42,370 nucleotides of DNA from Terriglobia bacterium. Its GTDB lineage: Bacteria > Acidobacteriota > Terriglobia > Acidiferrales > UBA7541. Below are positions 1 to 7,933 of the stretch, piece by piece. The position numbers and the translations under genes were made by a program. The notes under the pieces are model-generated. The model was not told the DNA's origin and did no database searches. It saw only the letters and a program-made list of their open reading frames with translations. Numbering within the stretch: position 1 is the first letter of the stretch; every line of letters starts with the position of its first letter. The stretch spans positions 1 to 42,370 of the forward strand of contig JAIQGD010000052.1 in the NCBI GenBank assembly GCA_020072765.1, written 5' to 3'.

Positions 1-232
1 CGAGCACCGAGGCCAGCAGCATCAGCAGGCCCTCGAACCCGTCTTGGCTGATGGCCCAGCGCTCCAGCAGCAGGGCCGCCCCCAGGCTGGCGGCGCAGGC
101 CGCCAACACGCCTGCCCACACGAAGCTCTTCAGGGCGGAGCGTCCGGTGCGATTCAGATACACCAGTACGATGCCCACGACGAGCGCGGCTTCGACGCCT
201 TCCCGGAGAGCGACTAGCAGGGCAGAGAGCAT
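1..232 (-). CDS. FTR1-family iron permease, N-terminal part (cut by window edge)
   Basis: Reading the minus strand from the ATG at 232 gives an open frame to the window edge: 77 codons beginning MLSALLVALREGVEAALVVG. FTR1/EfeU permeases carry an REXXE iron-binding motif in their first membrane helix, and REGVE is seen here at residues 10-14 inside a hydrophobic segment. Further hydrophobic segments follow (about residues 34-50 and from 63). Members import oxidised iron across the cytoplasmic membrane, usually with a cupredoxin, cytochrome or peroxidase partner. No partner is visible because the downstream side lies outside the window. It is divergent from the secretin gene. The family call is fairly firm; substrate and partners are inferred. 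Confidence 0.8.
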   Translation of the reverse strand, partial: MLSALLVALREGVEAALVVGIVLVYLNRTGRSALKSFVWAGVLAACAASLGAALLLERWAISQDGFEGLLMLLASVL

Positions 233-269
233 AATTTCCAGTGGCAAACCAGTTGCAACTGACTTTCCC

Positions 270-299
270 AGTCTAGCCCCCGGCCTCCTCATAAATCAA
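270..299 (-). promoter_or_regulatory. Sigma70-type promoter for the FTR1 gene, with a palindrome at the start point
   Basis: On the minus strand, TTGATT (299-294) and TAGACT (275-270) are separated by 18 nt. The predicted start point is about 262, 30 nt before the ATG at 232. A 10-bp perfect palindrome, AGTTGCAACT (251-260), sits at or just past that point and could be an operator. It does not resemble a Fur box. Recognised by eye only. Confidence 0.45.
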
Positions 300-411
300 G
301 AAGTTTTACGCCCTCGGGAACGATGCTTTCCTCCGGATGGCCGCATCTTAGTCCCGGGGGCCTGCCGGAGTAGCGCTCTAGCCTGGACGCGCCGGGCATG
401 GGCATTCCCTG

Positions 412-417
412 TACAAT
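412..417 (+). promoter_or_regulatory. -10 box (TACAAT) before the secretin gene
   Basis: TACAAT at 412-417 lies 18 nt before the ATG at 436, so the leader would be only about 12 nt. No good -35 hexamer is seen at 16-18 nt spacing, and no Shine-Dalgarno sequence precedes the ATG. Confidence 0.35.
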
Positions 418-435
418 AGCCATCCGGCTGATGCC

Positions 436-3400
436 ATGACAAGGCGACACCCATCACTAATCCGTGCCGGGGCCGCTGCCCTGGTACTGCTGCTTCCGGT
501 CACGTCGATCTGTCCGTTGCTCGCGGGGGCCCAGGCAGCGGCCGCGCCCAACGCGCCTGCACAATCGCGGCCGGCCGGTCCCACGATCAAGCCGGATGCC
601 AGGAAGGCCCGGGAAGCCTACCAGCAGGGCCTCCGCGCCGAACAGAAGCAGGATTGGCAATCGGCTCATGCCGCCTACTCCGATGCGGTGAACTGGGCGC
701 CCGAGAACCGCGAGTATCAGCTGCGGCGCGAGATTGCCAAAAGCCGCCTGGTGCAGGAGAAAATGGACGCCGCGGAGCGCGACGCCGTTTCCGGCCGCCT
801 GGACGCTGCGCGCAAGGAACTGGTGTCCGCCAGTTACCTCGACCCGTCGAACGCCGTGGTGCGCGAGCGCCTCGCGGAACTGGCTGCCGCTGAGCCGGGC
901 ACCGTCCGCGAGGCGCACGAGCCGGATCTGGCGGGACAATTGCACCTCGCCTACCAGCCAGGGACGCGCAGCTTCGACTACCGGGGGGATACCCAGGGGG
1001 CCTATCGGGAGATCGCGCGCCAGTTCGGTGTGGAGGCTGCGTTCGACGTGGACCTGCTGGCCCGGCCGGTCCGCTTCCGCATGGACAACATCGATTTCCT
1101 GACGGCCGCGCGGCTATTGGGCGAGATGACGAGGACGTTCTGGCGGCCTCTGACGCGCCGCCTTTTTTTCATCACCGAAGACTCCCCGCAGAAGCGCCGC
1201 GAATATGAGCCCTCCATCGTGCGCACCGTGGTGCTTCCCGCCTCGCAGACGCCGGAGCAGATGACCGAGCTTTTGCGCCTGGTCCGCGAGGTCACCGGGA
1301 TCACGCGCGCGGACCTGGACGCGCACGACCGCACGCTTACGCTGCGCGCTTCGCCCCGCGCCATCGCCCTGGCCGCCGATCTGATCGACGACCTGGAAAA
1401 GCCGGCGGGAGAACTGATTCTCGAGATCGAAATTCTCGAAGTGGATCGCAACTACGCGCGCCAGCTGGGCATTACGCCGCCCCAAGGGGCTCAGGTGTTC
1501 ACGTTCAGCGCCCAGCAGATTCAGGAGGCGGCATCGTCCTACGCCGGGCTCCTCAACGTCATCGAGCAGGTCTTCGGGGCGTCGGCGAGCTCCGCGTTTC
1601 CGCCGCTGCTCGCTTTCGGAGGCGGGCGGACTACTTTTCTGGCCACCCTGCCGGGCGCCGCGGCGAACTTCTCGCGGATGCTGTCGCTGGTGCGCCATGG
1701 CCGGCGGATTCTGCTGCGCGCGCAGGATGGCCGCGCGGCCACGTTCTTCGTCGGCGACCGCATTCCCGTGACGCTGTCCCAATATGCGGCGAGCCTGCTG
1801 ACGGGATCGATCGGCGGCGCCAGCGGTTTGGTGAAGCCGATCACGAATTATGCGGCCGGAACTGCGCCGTCCTTCATGGCCACCGCCAGCCTGCGCGGCG
1901 ACGGTATCAACGACCTGATCGTGGCGAACGCGGCCGACAGCACCATCTCGGTCCTGCTCGGAGACGGCCAGGGCGCTTTCGCGTCCCAGGTAACCTACCC
2001 GTCCGGCACGCAGCCGGTTTCCATCGCCACCGGACAGTTCAACAACAGCACGGCCCTCAGAAACAGCGACAGCTTCCTGGACCTGGCGGTTGCCAACCAA
2101 GGCGCCAACACGGTTTCGATCCTGCTCGGCAATGGCGATGGCACCTTCCGGCCGAAAACCGATATCCCCACGGGGACGGCGCCCGTTTCGGTGATTGCGG
2201 CGGACTTCCATGACCTGGCTGGGACGGGTTTCACCGATCTGGCGGTCGCCAACCAGGGCGACGACACGATTTCGATCTTTCAAGGCAACGGCGACGGCAC
2301 CTTCAAGACGCCGACGCTGGTCCACCTTCCGGCAGGCTCTGCGCCGCGCGCGCTGGCGGCGGCCGACCTGAACAGGGACGGCCACATTGACCTGGTGGTT
2401 GCGGATCAGGGCCACAACACGGTCTCCGTTTTTCTCGGCAACGGCGATGGAACCTTTCAGGCGCCCACCGATTACCCCACGGGTAACTCTCCGGTGTCCG
2501 TGGCTCTGGGAAGCTTCACCGGGAACGGCGCCCTGGATATCGCCGTGGCCAACAGCGGAAACTCCGTGACCGTGTACTTTAACCAGTTGAGCAGCACCTC
2601 CGTGCCGCTGGGCCAATTCGTTGCGGGACCGACTCGAGATTTCGCGGCCGGCAACGGCCCCACCTCGATTGTGGTGGCCGACTTCAATGGCGACGGGAAC
2701 GCCGATCTCGCGGTCTCGGACCAGGCAGACAACGCCATCACCATTCTGTTGAACGCCGGCAACAAGCTCTTCACCGCTCTGCCCCAATTGCCGGTGGGGA
2801 CGGCACCGGCCTCGATCGCGGCGGCCGATTTCAACGGGGATGGCAGGCCCGACGGCGTCACGGCGGACAGCGGAGCGGCGGAAGCCACCGTCATTCTCAA
2901 TTCCACGAGCTTCTTTGGCGCGGGCATCAGCTCGATTGGCACGCCCTTCCCCGGTGTCCAATATCTCGATATCGGACTGAAGGTGAAAGCCACGCCGCGC
3001 ATGCATCCCGATGGCGACGTCACTCTGCAGCTGGGCTTCGATATCAGCAGCCTGACCTCGCAAAGCTTCAACACCATTCCCGTCATCCGCAGCGAGTCGC
3101 TGAATCAGACGGTGCGCTTGAAGCAGAACGAAACCGCGGCGCTGGCCGGTTTCCTGCAATCGCAGGTGAGCAATTCCATCACCGGCGCCCCCGGAATCGC
3201 CGGACGGCCGGGCATCGGCTGGCTGGGACAGAATCAGCTCGTGCAGAAGCAGGACAGCGAGTTATTGATTCTCGTCACGCCTCGTTTGGTCCGCCTGGCG
3301 CCTCACCCGGACCACGCCATTTATGTCGGCCATGGTTCTCTAGACGGCGCCAGCGCCGCTGCTCCCGGACTGTTCTCCATGCCGCAGCCGCAGCCACCCC

Positions 3401-3450
3401 CGGCGCAAGCTCCCCCGGTCTCGCAGCCGGTGCCGCCCTCCGAGCGTTAG
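436..3450 (+). CDS. Type II/III secretin-family protein with TPRs and an internal FG-GAP propeller
   Basis: 1004 residues. Order seen: signal peptide (about 1-36); two or three TPR-like helical repeats (about 55-150); a secretin N-domain region (about 170-330) with the typical ring-building pattern ending in LILEIEILEVDRNYARQLGI; first part of the secretin barrel domain, ending FFVGDRIPV (437-445); seven FG-GAP/VCBS-type repeats (about 470-828); then the rest of the secretin domain, from VQYLDIGLKVKATPRM (841 on) through LLILVTPRLV; and a Pro-rich tail. Secretins form outer-membrane multimeric channels in type II, type III and type IV pilus systems. The barrel's two conserved halves are both present, so the propeller is an insertion, not a replacement. 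No other secretion gene is adjacent. The pathway it serves is unknown. The start at 436 gives a full signal peptide. Confidence 0.85.
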   Translation: MTRRHPSLIRAGAAALVLLLPVTSICPLLAGAQAAAAPNAPAQSRPAGPTIKPDARKAREAYQQGLRAEQKQDWQSAHAAYSDAVNWAPENREYQLRREIAKSRLVQEKMDAAERDAVSGRLDAARKELVSASYLDPSNAVVRERLAELAAAEPGTVREAHEPDLAGQLHLAYQPGTRSFDYRGDTQGAYREIARQFGVEAAFDVDLLARPVRFRMDNIDFLTAARLLGEMTRTFWRPLTRRLFFITEDSPQKRREYEPSIVRTVVLPASQTPEQMTELLRLVREVTGITRADLDAHDRTLTLRASPRAIALAADLIDDLEKPAGELILEIEILEVDRNYARQLGITPPQGAQVFTFSAQQIQEAASSYAGLLNVIEQVFGASASSAFPPLLAFGGGRTTFLATLPGAAANFSRMLSLVRHGRRILLRAQDGRAATFFVGDRIPVTLSQYAASLLTGSIGGASGLVKPITNYAAGTAPSFMATASLRGDGINDLIVANAADSTISVLLGDGQGAFASQVTYPSGTQPVSIATGQFNNSTALRNSDSFLDLAVANQGANTVSILLGNGDGTFRPKTDIPTGTAPVSVIAADFHDLAGTGFTDLAVANQGDDTISIFQGNGDGTFKTPTLVHLPAGSAPRALAAADLNRDGHIDLVVADQGHNTVSVFLGNGDGTFQAPTDYPTGNSPVSVALGSFTGNGALDIAVANSGNSVTVYFNQLSSTSVPLGQFVAGPTRDFAAGNGPTSIVVADFNGDGNADLAVSDQADNAITILLNAGNKLFTALPQLPVGTAPASIAAADFNGDGRPDGVTADSGAAEATVILNSTSFFGAGISSIGTPFPGVQYLDIGLKVKATPRMHPDGDVTLQLGFDISSLTSQSFNTIPVIRSESLNQTVRLKQNETAALAGFLQSQVSNSITGAPGIAGRPGIGWLGQNQLVQKQDSELLILVTPRLVRLAPHPDHAIYVGHGSLDGASAAAPGLFSMPQPQPPPAQAPPVSQPVPPSER
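1843..2919 (+). other. Seven FG-GAP/VCBS repeats inserted in the secretin domain
   Basis: Codons 470-828 of the secretin gene. Seven units of about 45-60 residues share the pattern: (Y/D)xxGxxPxSxxxADxNxDGxxDLxVANxxxxTVSVxLGNGDGTF. Units begin near residues 470, 517, 575, 628, 677, 733 and 783. Several carry NGDGN or NRDGH-type calcium-binding loops. FG-GAP repeats build beta-propellers, and seven is the usual blade number, so this stretch probably makes one complete propeller. Its ends would lie close together and could sit on a loop between two barrel strands. The repeat count is seen; the fold is inferred. Confidence 0.75.
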
Positions 3451-3570
3451 TGGACGGTCTGGCCGACGCTTCTGGCCCCGTGAGGCGAGTCGCCCGCGTT
3501 GCTCCGCCGATCACATCCGCCGCACGCCGGGCCCGGAGTTGAGCGGGTGATGCGTGTACACTAGATGAGT

Positions 3571-3576
3571 TAGACT
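3571..3576 (+). promoter_or_regulatory. -10 box (TAGACT) six nt before the hydrolase ATG
   Basis: TAGACT at 3571-3576 would place the start point on or next to the ATG at 3583, giving a leaderless transcript. A second -10-like TACACT lies at 3557-3562. Neither has a clear -35, and no Shine-Dalgarno sequence precedes the ATG. Confidence 0.35.
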
Positions 3577-3582
3577 GCGCTG

Positions 3583-4596
3583 ATGTCCTGGTTCGAGCAA
3601 ACAATCCGCCGCTACGAGCACATGCGCTGGGCGCAGGAGCCCAACCGCCCCGTCCGGCCGTTTTCCTGGGGGCTGGAACATATCGGCGGCGATGCCGGCG
3701 AACCCGACCCCCGCGGGTTCCTGGACCGTTTTGTCGGAGAAACCTTGGCGCGCAGCAGCGACTGGTACGGTGTGACGCCCGCCGAGGATTACACGCTGCG
3801 GGACAACGTCCTCACGTTCACCAGTCAGATCGCTTCGCCCTGGCCGGAAAACAATCGCGTCTACGGCCAGCTATTTCCCGCGAGCCGCCGCGGCCCGGCC
3901 GTCGTCGTCCTCGCCCAATGGAACGCGCGCTGGGAGGAACAGCAAAACGTCTGCCGCTGGCTGAATCGCATGGGCATCACCGCCGTCAAAATCAGCCTGC
4001 CGTATCACGATAAGCGCGCCGTTCCCGGCCATCCCCGCGCGGACCATCTGGTCGGCGCCAATGTCGGCCTGACCCTGCAGGCCAATCGCCAGGCGGTCAC
4101 CGACGTGCGCCGCACCCTGCGCTGGCTCGAGCAGCAGGGCTACGACCGCCTCGGAATCCTCGGCACCAGCGTCGGCTCCTGCATCGGATTCATCACCATG
4201 TGCCACGAGCCCGCCCTGCGCGCCGGAGCGTTCCTGCACGTCTCCACCTACTTCGGCGATGTGGTGGCCAACGGCCTCACCACCATCAACGTCTGGGAAT
4301 CGCTGGCCACCCAACTCTCCCACGACGATGTGCGCCGTTACTGGTCGCCCATCAGTCCCTTTCCGTACGTCTCGAAACTCCAGGGCGCGCCCAAGGACAT
4401 CCTCCTGATCAGCGGCCGCTACGACCCCACCTTCTGGCCGGAGTTCACCGACGCGTTCCTGGCGGAAATTCGTGACGCCGGCGTGGATTTCGAGAGCCTG
4501 TCGCTGCCGTGCGGCCACTATTCCCTCGGCGTCGCGCCCTTCAGCTATATCGTCGGCTATCGCTTCGGCACCTTCCTCCGTCGATCCCTGGCGTAG
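3583..4596 (+). CDS. Alpha/beta hydrolase (ABHD18-like)
   Basis: 337 residues without a signal peptide. The core fold follows from AVVVLAQWNARW (strand and oxyanion region), the nucleophile elbow GTSVG with Ser196, an acid candidate Asp281 in SGRYDP, and the catalytic His312 in CGHYS. All three members of the Ser-Asp-His triad are therefore present. A long N-terminal part (about 1-100) precedes the hydrolase core, as in the ABHD18-like group. The substrate is unknown; esters or lipids are plausible for the superfamily. It stands alone between the secretin gene and the small 4771 gene. The ATG at 3583 is the first start in frame and lies just after a -10-like box. Confidence 0.75.
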   Translation: MSWFEQTIRRYEHMRWAQEPNRPVRPFSWGLEHIGGDAGEPDPRGFLDRFVGETLARSSDWYGVTPAEDYTLRDNVLTFTSQIASPWPENNRVYGQLFPASRRGPAVVVLAQWNARWEEQQNVCRWLNRMGITAVKISLPYHDKRAVPGHPRADHLVGANVGLTLQANRQAVTDVRRTLRWLEQQGYDRLGILGTSVGSCIGFITMCHEPALRAGAFLHVSTYFGDVVANGLTTINVWESLATQLSHDDVRRYWSPISPFPYVSKLQGAPKDILLISGRYDPTFWPEFTDAFLAEIRDAGVDFESLSLPCGHYSLGVAPFSYIVGYRFGTFLRRSLA

Positions 4597-4770
4597 CCTA
4601 CCGTGTTTCTGTGTGGCGATATCGCCCAAGGGCTCTGTGCCGATGCGGCACAGCATCGCCGGTCCGCTGCACCAATGCGCGTCATTTCACTGCTTACCGC
4701 GTGCTCTGGTGAGGAGGCCGGCTAAAGCCCGAAGCAGCGTTGCCGATGAGCCAGTGAGAGGTAATCCACC

Positions 4771-4974
4771 ATGGCAAACCCAGTGAGCACTGTGTCGAGC
4801 AGCCAGCAGGCCGCGCACGTTGAGGCGGCTCAGGCTGCGCAGGCCAGGCAAGCTTCCCAGCAGAAACCGGCGAACCCCGCCGCCCCTCAGGACACCGTGA
4901 AGATCAGTGCCGCGGGCCGGGCCGCCAGCCAGGCCGGTTCCGTCGACAGCGATCACGACGGCGACAGCAAATAG
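4771..4974 (+). CDS. Very small Ala/Gln-rich protein, function unknown
   Basis: 67 residues, 35% or so Ala/Gln, with no membrane segment and no cysteine. It reads as a low-complexity helical N-terminal half, then the string DTVKISAAGRAASQ (about 42-55), and an acidic Asp/Ser-rich tail. A Shine-Dalgarno-like GAGAGG lies about 8 nt before the ATG, and a terminator-like hairpin follows the stop, so it looks like a real monocistronic gene. The DTVxIS motif recalls short segments in flagellar or anti-sigma-type small proteins, but this is too weak to assign a function. Confidence 0.55.
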   Translation: MANPVSTVSSSQQAAHVEAAQAAQARQASQQKPANPAAPQDTVKISAAGRAASQAGSVDSDHDGDSK

Positions 4975-5004
4975 CAGGCCGCAAGTCCCAGGACAATCAC
5001 GCAC

Positions 5005-5034
5005 AAGCCCGCTCCGCTCGTCCGGGGCGGGCTT
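5005..5034. terminator. Hairpin between convergent genes
   Basis: AAGCCCGCTCC (5005-5015) pairs with GGGGCGGGCTT (5024-5034), an 11-bp stem with one G-U pair and an 8-nt loop. It lies between the small gene ending at 4974 and hutH ending at 5058 on the other strand, so it could stop transcription both ways. There is no long T-run. Confidence 0.5.
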
Positions 5035-5057
5035 CGGGCCGCACGCGCGGAAGAGCG

Positions 5058-6575
5058 TCAGCGCACCAGCGCGCTGAGCGTGCCGCCGGCGATCTCGCGC
5101 GCCAGCAGCTCAATATCCGGCGCCAGCGAGCGGTCCGCGTCCACGCGTTTGGAAATCGCGCGCACCCTATCGTAGGCCTTGCCGGTCTCCGCTCCGGTGC
5201 GCAACGGTGCGAGCAGGTCGATCCCCTGGCAGGCCGCCAGGAGCTCGATCGCCAGGATGCGGCGCACGTTGGCAAGCATCGGCTCGATCCGGCGCGCCGC
5301 TCCCATGCCCATGGACACGTAGTCTTCCTGGTTCCCGGACGTGGGAATCGAATCCACCGAATGCGGCGCGGCCAGCGCCTTCAACTCACTGGCCAGCGCG
5401 GCGGCCGTCACCTGCAGGATCATGAATCCGGAATTCAGTCCCGCCTCGCGCACCAGGAATGCCGGCAGGCCGCTGGTCTGCGGATTGGTCATCTGCTCGA
5501 TGCGCCGCTCGGAAATCCCTCCCAGCGTGGCCAGCGAGACAGCCATGTGATCGGCGGCCATGGCCAGCGGCTGCCCGTGAAAGTTTCCGCCAATGATCAC
5601 CTCGCCGGTGTCGGCGAAGACCAGGGGATTGTCGGTGGCGCTATTGAGCTCGATGGTGAGCGTTGCGCGCACGTGCCCCAGCGCATCGCGCACCGCTCCG
5701 TGCACCTGCGGCGCGCACCGCAGGCTGTACGGGTCCTGCACGCGGCGGTCCTGCGCGGGCGAGCGGTGCGATTCGCGGATTTCGCTGCCTCGGCTCAGCC
5801 GCTCGATGTGGCGCGCCGTCGCCGCCTGCCCCGCGTGGGGGCGCACTCGCGCGATGCGCGCATCGAACGCCGCGGGACTGCCGCGCAGCGCATCGAGCGA
5901 AAGCGATGTGGCCACGTCCGCGGTGTCCACGGCGATTTCCGCTTCGCGCAGAGCCAGCGCCAGAAGCGCCAGCATCGCCTGCGTCCCGTTGAGCAGCGCC
6001 AGGCCCTCTTTGGCTTCCAGCACCACCGGAGCGACTCCCGCCGCGCGCATGGCTTCGCCGCCCGGCATCCGGCGCCCTTCGAAGATGGCTTCGCCCTCGC
6101 CGATCACCACTTGCGCCAGATGCGCCAGCGGAGCCAGATCGCCCGACGCTCCCACCGAGCCCTGCGAGGGAATCACCGGATGCACGCCGCGGTTCAGCAT
6201 GGCCGCGAGCGTCTCCGCGATCACCGGCCGCACGCCCGAAAATCCCTTGGCCAGCGCGTTGGCGCGGAGCGCCAGCATGGCGCGCGTGGCGGGCTCGCTG
6301 AGCGGCGCGCCCACTCCGCACGCGTGGCTGCGCACCAGATTCAGCTGCAGGTGCCGGATTTCGGCGGCCGAAATGCGCGTGCTGGCCATTTTCCCGAAGC
6401 CCGTGTTGACGCCGTAGACCTGCGTCCCCGATTCGACCACGCGCTCGATGACCGCGCGGGAGGCGTTCATCCGCTCGCGCGCCTGCGCCGGAATCTCGGC
6501 CGCCGCGCCGTCGAATACAATGCGGTGCAGATCCTCGAGCGTAAGGTGCTCGCCGTCGATGGGTATCGCGCTCAT
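5058..6575 (-). CDS. hutH: Histidine ammonia-lyase
   Basis: 505 residues, the usual length. It converts L-histidine to trans-urocanate and ammonia in the cytoplasm, the first step of histidine breakdown. The tripeptide Ala143-Ser144-Gly145, in GSVGASGDLAPL, is the precursor of the MIO electrophile. YGVNTGFG (Tyr54), the GNFHGQP segment and QEDYVSMGMGAARR near the C-terminus are all family signatures. It is the last gene of the leftward run and starts 4 nt after the thioesterase stop, so it is probably co-transcribed. No hutU, hutI or hutG is in the window. Confidence 0.96.
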   Translation of the reverse strand: MSAIPIDGEHLTLEDLHRIVFDGAAAEIPAQARERMNASRAVIERVVESGTQVYGVNTGFGKMASTRISAAEIRHLQLNLVRSHACGVGAPLSEPATRAMLALRANALAKGFSGVRPVIAETLAAMLNRGVHPVIPSQGSVGASGDLAPLAHLAQVVIGEGEAIFEGRRMPGGEAMRAAGVAPVVLEAKEGLALLNGTQAMLALLALALREAEIAVDTADVATSLSLDALRGSPAAFDARIARVRPHAGQAATARHIERLSRGSEIRESHRSPAQDRRVQDPYSLRCAPQVHGAVRDALGHVRATLTIELNSATDNPLVFADTGEVIIGGNFHGQPLAMAADHMAVSLATLGGISERRIEQMTNPQTSGLPAFLVREAGLNSGFMILQVTAAALASELKALAAPHSVDSIPTSGNQEDYVSMGMGAARRIEPMLANVRRILAIELLAACQGIDLLAPLRTGAETGKAYDRVRAISKRVDADRSLAPDIELLAREIAGGTLSALVR

Positions 6576-6579
6576 GGTG

Positions 6580-6993
6580 CTACGCCCGGCCGGGCGGAAA
6601 ATACTTCCGGTACTTTTCGGGAAGCGACCGCGGCCGGCCCTGCCGGTCGCAGATGACGTGCATGGTCTCGCCCGTGGCCACCACCTCGCCCGAGGCCTGC
6701 TGGACGATTTCGTATTCGAACGAGATGATGCGCCGCTTGGATTCGCTGACGCGCGTGCGAATGGTCAGCAGGTCGTCGAAGCGCGCCGGATTCTTGTAGC
6801 GGCACGACGCTTTGGCCACCACCAGCATGCTGTCGTCGTCGATCTCCATGCGCTTGTATTCGAATCCGAGCCGGCGGCAGAACTCCACGCGGCCGATCTC
6901 GAACCACGTGAAGTAGTTGCCGTAGTACACCACGCCCATCTGGTCCGTCTCGGCGTAGCGCACGCGCACCGTTGTTTCCGCGTAATCGCTCAT
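6580..6993 (-). CDS. YbgC/4HBT-family acyl-CoA thioesterase
   Basis: 137 residues with a single hot-dog domain. The signature VRYAETDQMGVVYYGNYFTWFEIGR contains the Asp (residue 17) used for catalysis in the 4-hydroxybenzoyl-CoA thioesterase/YbgC group. It should hydrolyse short or aromatic acyl-CoA esters; the exact substrate cannot be read from sequence. The ATG at 6993 (MSDYAETT) is chosen because the longer frame upstream runs through the 3' end of the hydratase gene in another frame and has no homology. It lies 7 nt after the hydratase stop and 4 nt before hutH. Confidence 0.88.
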   Translation of the reverse strand: MSDYAETTVRVRYAETDQMGVVYYGNYFTWFEIGRVEFCRRLGFEYKRMEIDDDSMLVVAKASCRYKNPARFDDLLTIRTRVSESKRRIISFEYEIVQQASGEVVATGETMHVICDRQGRPRSLPEKYRKYFPPGRA

Positions 6994-7000
6994 TGGATGT

Positions 7001-7768
7001 TTATTCCCCGGCCCATTTCGGCGCGCGTTTTTCGAGAAACGACGATACGCCCTCGCGAAAGTCCGCCGTCGAGCGGATCTCCGCGTTTTCCCGCACCGCC
7101 ATCTCGACTTCCCGGTCGAGCGCCGCCTCATCGTAGCGCAGGAGCAGCCGCTTGGTGCGCGCGATGGCTTCCGGGCTGGCGGCGAGCAATTGGCCGGCAA
7201 TCGCCCGGGCGCGAGCGGCCAGCCTCTCGGCCGGCACAATCTCCGTCACGAGTCCGAGGCGCAATGCTTCGCCCGCTTCGATGATGCGCCCGCTCAGCAG
7301 CAAGTCGCGCGCCGCCTTCTCGCCGATCTGCCGCCGCAGAAACACCGAGACGATCGCGGGAGCGAAGCCGATTTTCACCTCGGGATAGCCGAACGTCGCC
7401 TCCGGCGCGGCCAGCGTGAAATCGGCCAGCGTGGCGATGCCGCATCCTCCGGCGATGGCCGGGCCGTTGACCGCCGCGATCAGCGGCTTGGGAAAGCTGT
7501 GCAGGCGGCGAAAGAAGACCGCCGCGCGCCGCGAATCCTCCAGGTGCTCGGCGGGCGACATGGCCGCGGTCGCCCGCAGCGCATCGAGGTCCATCCCGGC
7601 GCAAAACGCCTTTCCCGCGCCGGTAACAATGGCGGCGCGAGCCGGACTCGCCTCCGCTTCCCGGAGGGCGGCGAGCAGGTCGTCCATCATCTGCATGGAG
7701 ATGGCGTTGCGTTTCTCGGGACGCGCCAGCGTGATGGTGGTGATGGCGCCCTCGCGCGCGAGCGTCAC
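7001..7768 (-). CDS. Enoyl-CoA hydratase/isomerase family, LiuC-like (methylglutaconyl-CoA hydratase)
   Basis: About 255 residues of crotonase fold. RPEKRNAIS, GKAFCAGMDLDAL (oxyanion loop) and NGPAIAGGCGIATLADF are seen. The first catalytic Glu of classical crotonase (GGGxE) is Gly here, while the second is kept in FGYPEVKIGFAPAIVSVF. This EVxIGxAPAxxSxF pattern matches, from memory, bacterial LiuC-type 3-methylglutaconyl-CoA hydratases. The neighbours (MCC beta type and HMG-CoA lyase type) point the same way. Start: the frame is open back to a GTG at 7837, but that codon lies in a dispersed palindrome (7832-7852) and its extra residues have no hydratase similarity, so I prefer the GTG at 7768. 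No Shine-Dalgarno sequence decides this. Confidence 0.85.
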   Translation of the reverse strand: MTLAREGAITTITLARPEKRNAISMQMMDDLLAALREAEASPARAAIVTGAGKAFCAGMDLDALRATAAMSPAEHLEDSRRAAVFFRRLHSFPKPLIAAVNGPAIAGGCGIATLADFTLAAPEATFGYPEVKIGFAPAIVSVFLRRQIGEKAARDLLLSGRIIEAGEALRLGLVTEIVPAERLAARARAIAGQLLAASPEAIARTKRLLLRYDEAALDREVEMAVRENAEIRSTADFREGVSSFLEKRAPKWAGE

Positions 7769-7831
7769 GGTGAGGAAGAGAAGAAGGCAGACCGTTAGTT
7801 TCTTGAGGATGCTGTGGCCGGTTTTCCGTAG

Positions 7832-7852
7832 GGGCACGGCACTGCCGTGCCC
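7832..7852. repeat. Perfect palindrome, dispersed intergenic type
   Basis: GGGCACGGCA (7832-7841) and TGCCGTGCCC (7843-7852) are 10-bp arms around one base. It lies between the HMG-CoA lyase and hydratase genes. The G+C make-up and TAGGGG flank (7829-7834) resemble the element at 37,355-37,394. Confidence 0.7.
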
Positions 7853-7933
7853 GCCTTCAGCTCATCGTGCGATTCCGACGCACCCGCACACATCACTTCG
7901 CTTTTCATCCGATGTTCTTGTGAAGGTGTCCGG

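Noticed and set aside
1114-3159. 681-codon open frame on the minus strand, antisense to the secretin gene
   Set aside because: It mirrors the codon pattern of a high-GC gene, has no recognisable domain, and the plus-strand protein has clear secretin and FG-GAP motifs. The same holds for long antisense frames opposite tolC (14795-16711), mpl (26883-28964) and the M61 gene (28325-30490).
4597-4770. Possible structured leader or c-di-GMP-type riboswitch before the small gene
   Set aside because: Some paired segments (TGCCGATGCGGCA, GGCCGGCTAAAGCC) are present, but the conserved core sequences of known riboswitch classes are not.
7769-7837. Signal-peptide-like N-terminus (LTVCLLLFLTV) on the hydratase
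   Set aside because: It is read from a dispersed palindrome and CT-rich gap; a hydratase of CoA esters should be cytoplasmic and starts at the later GTG.
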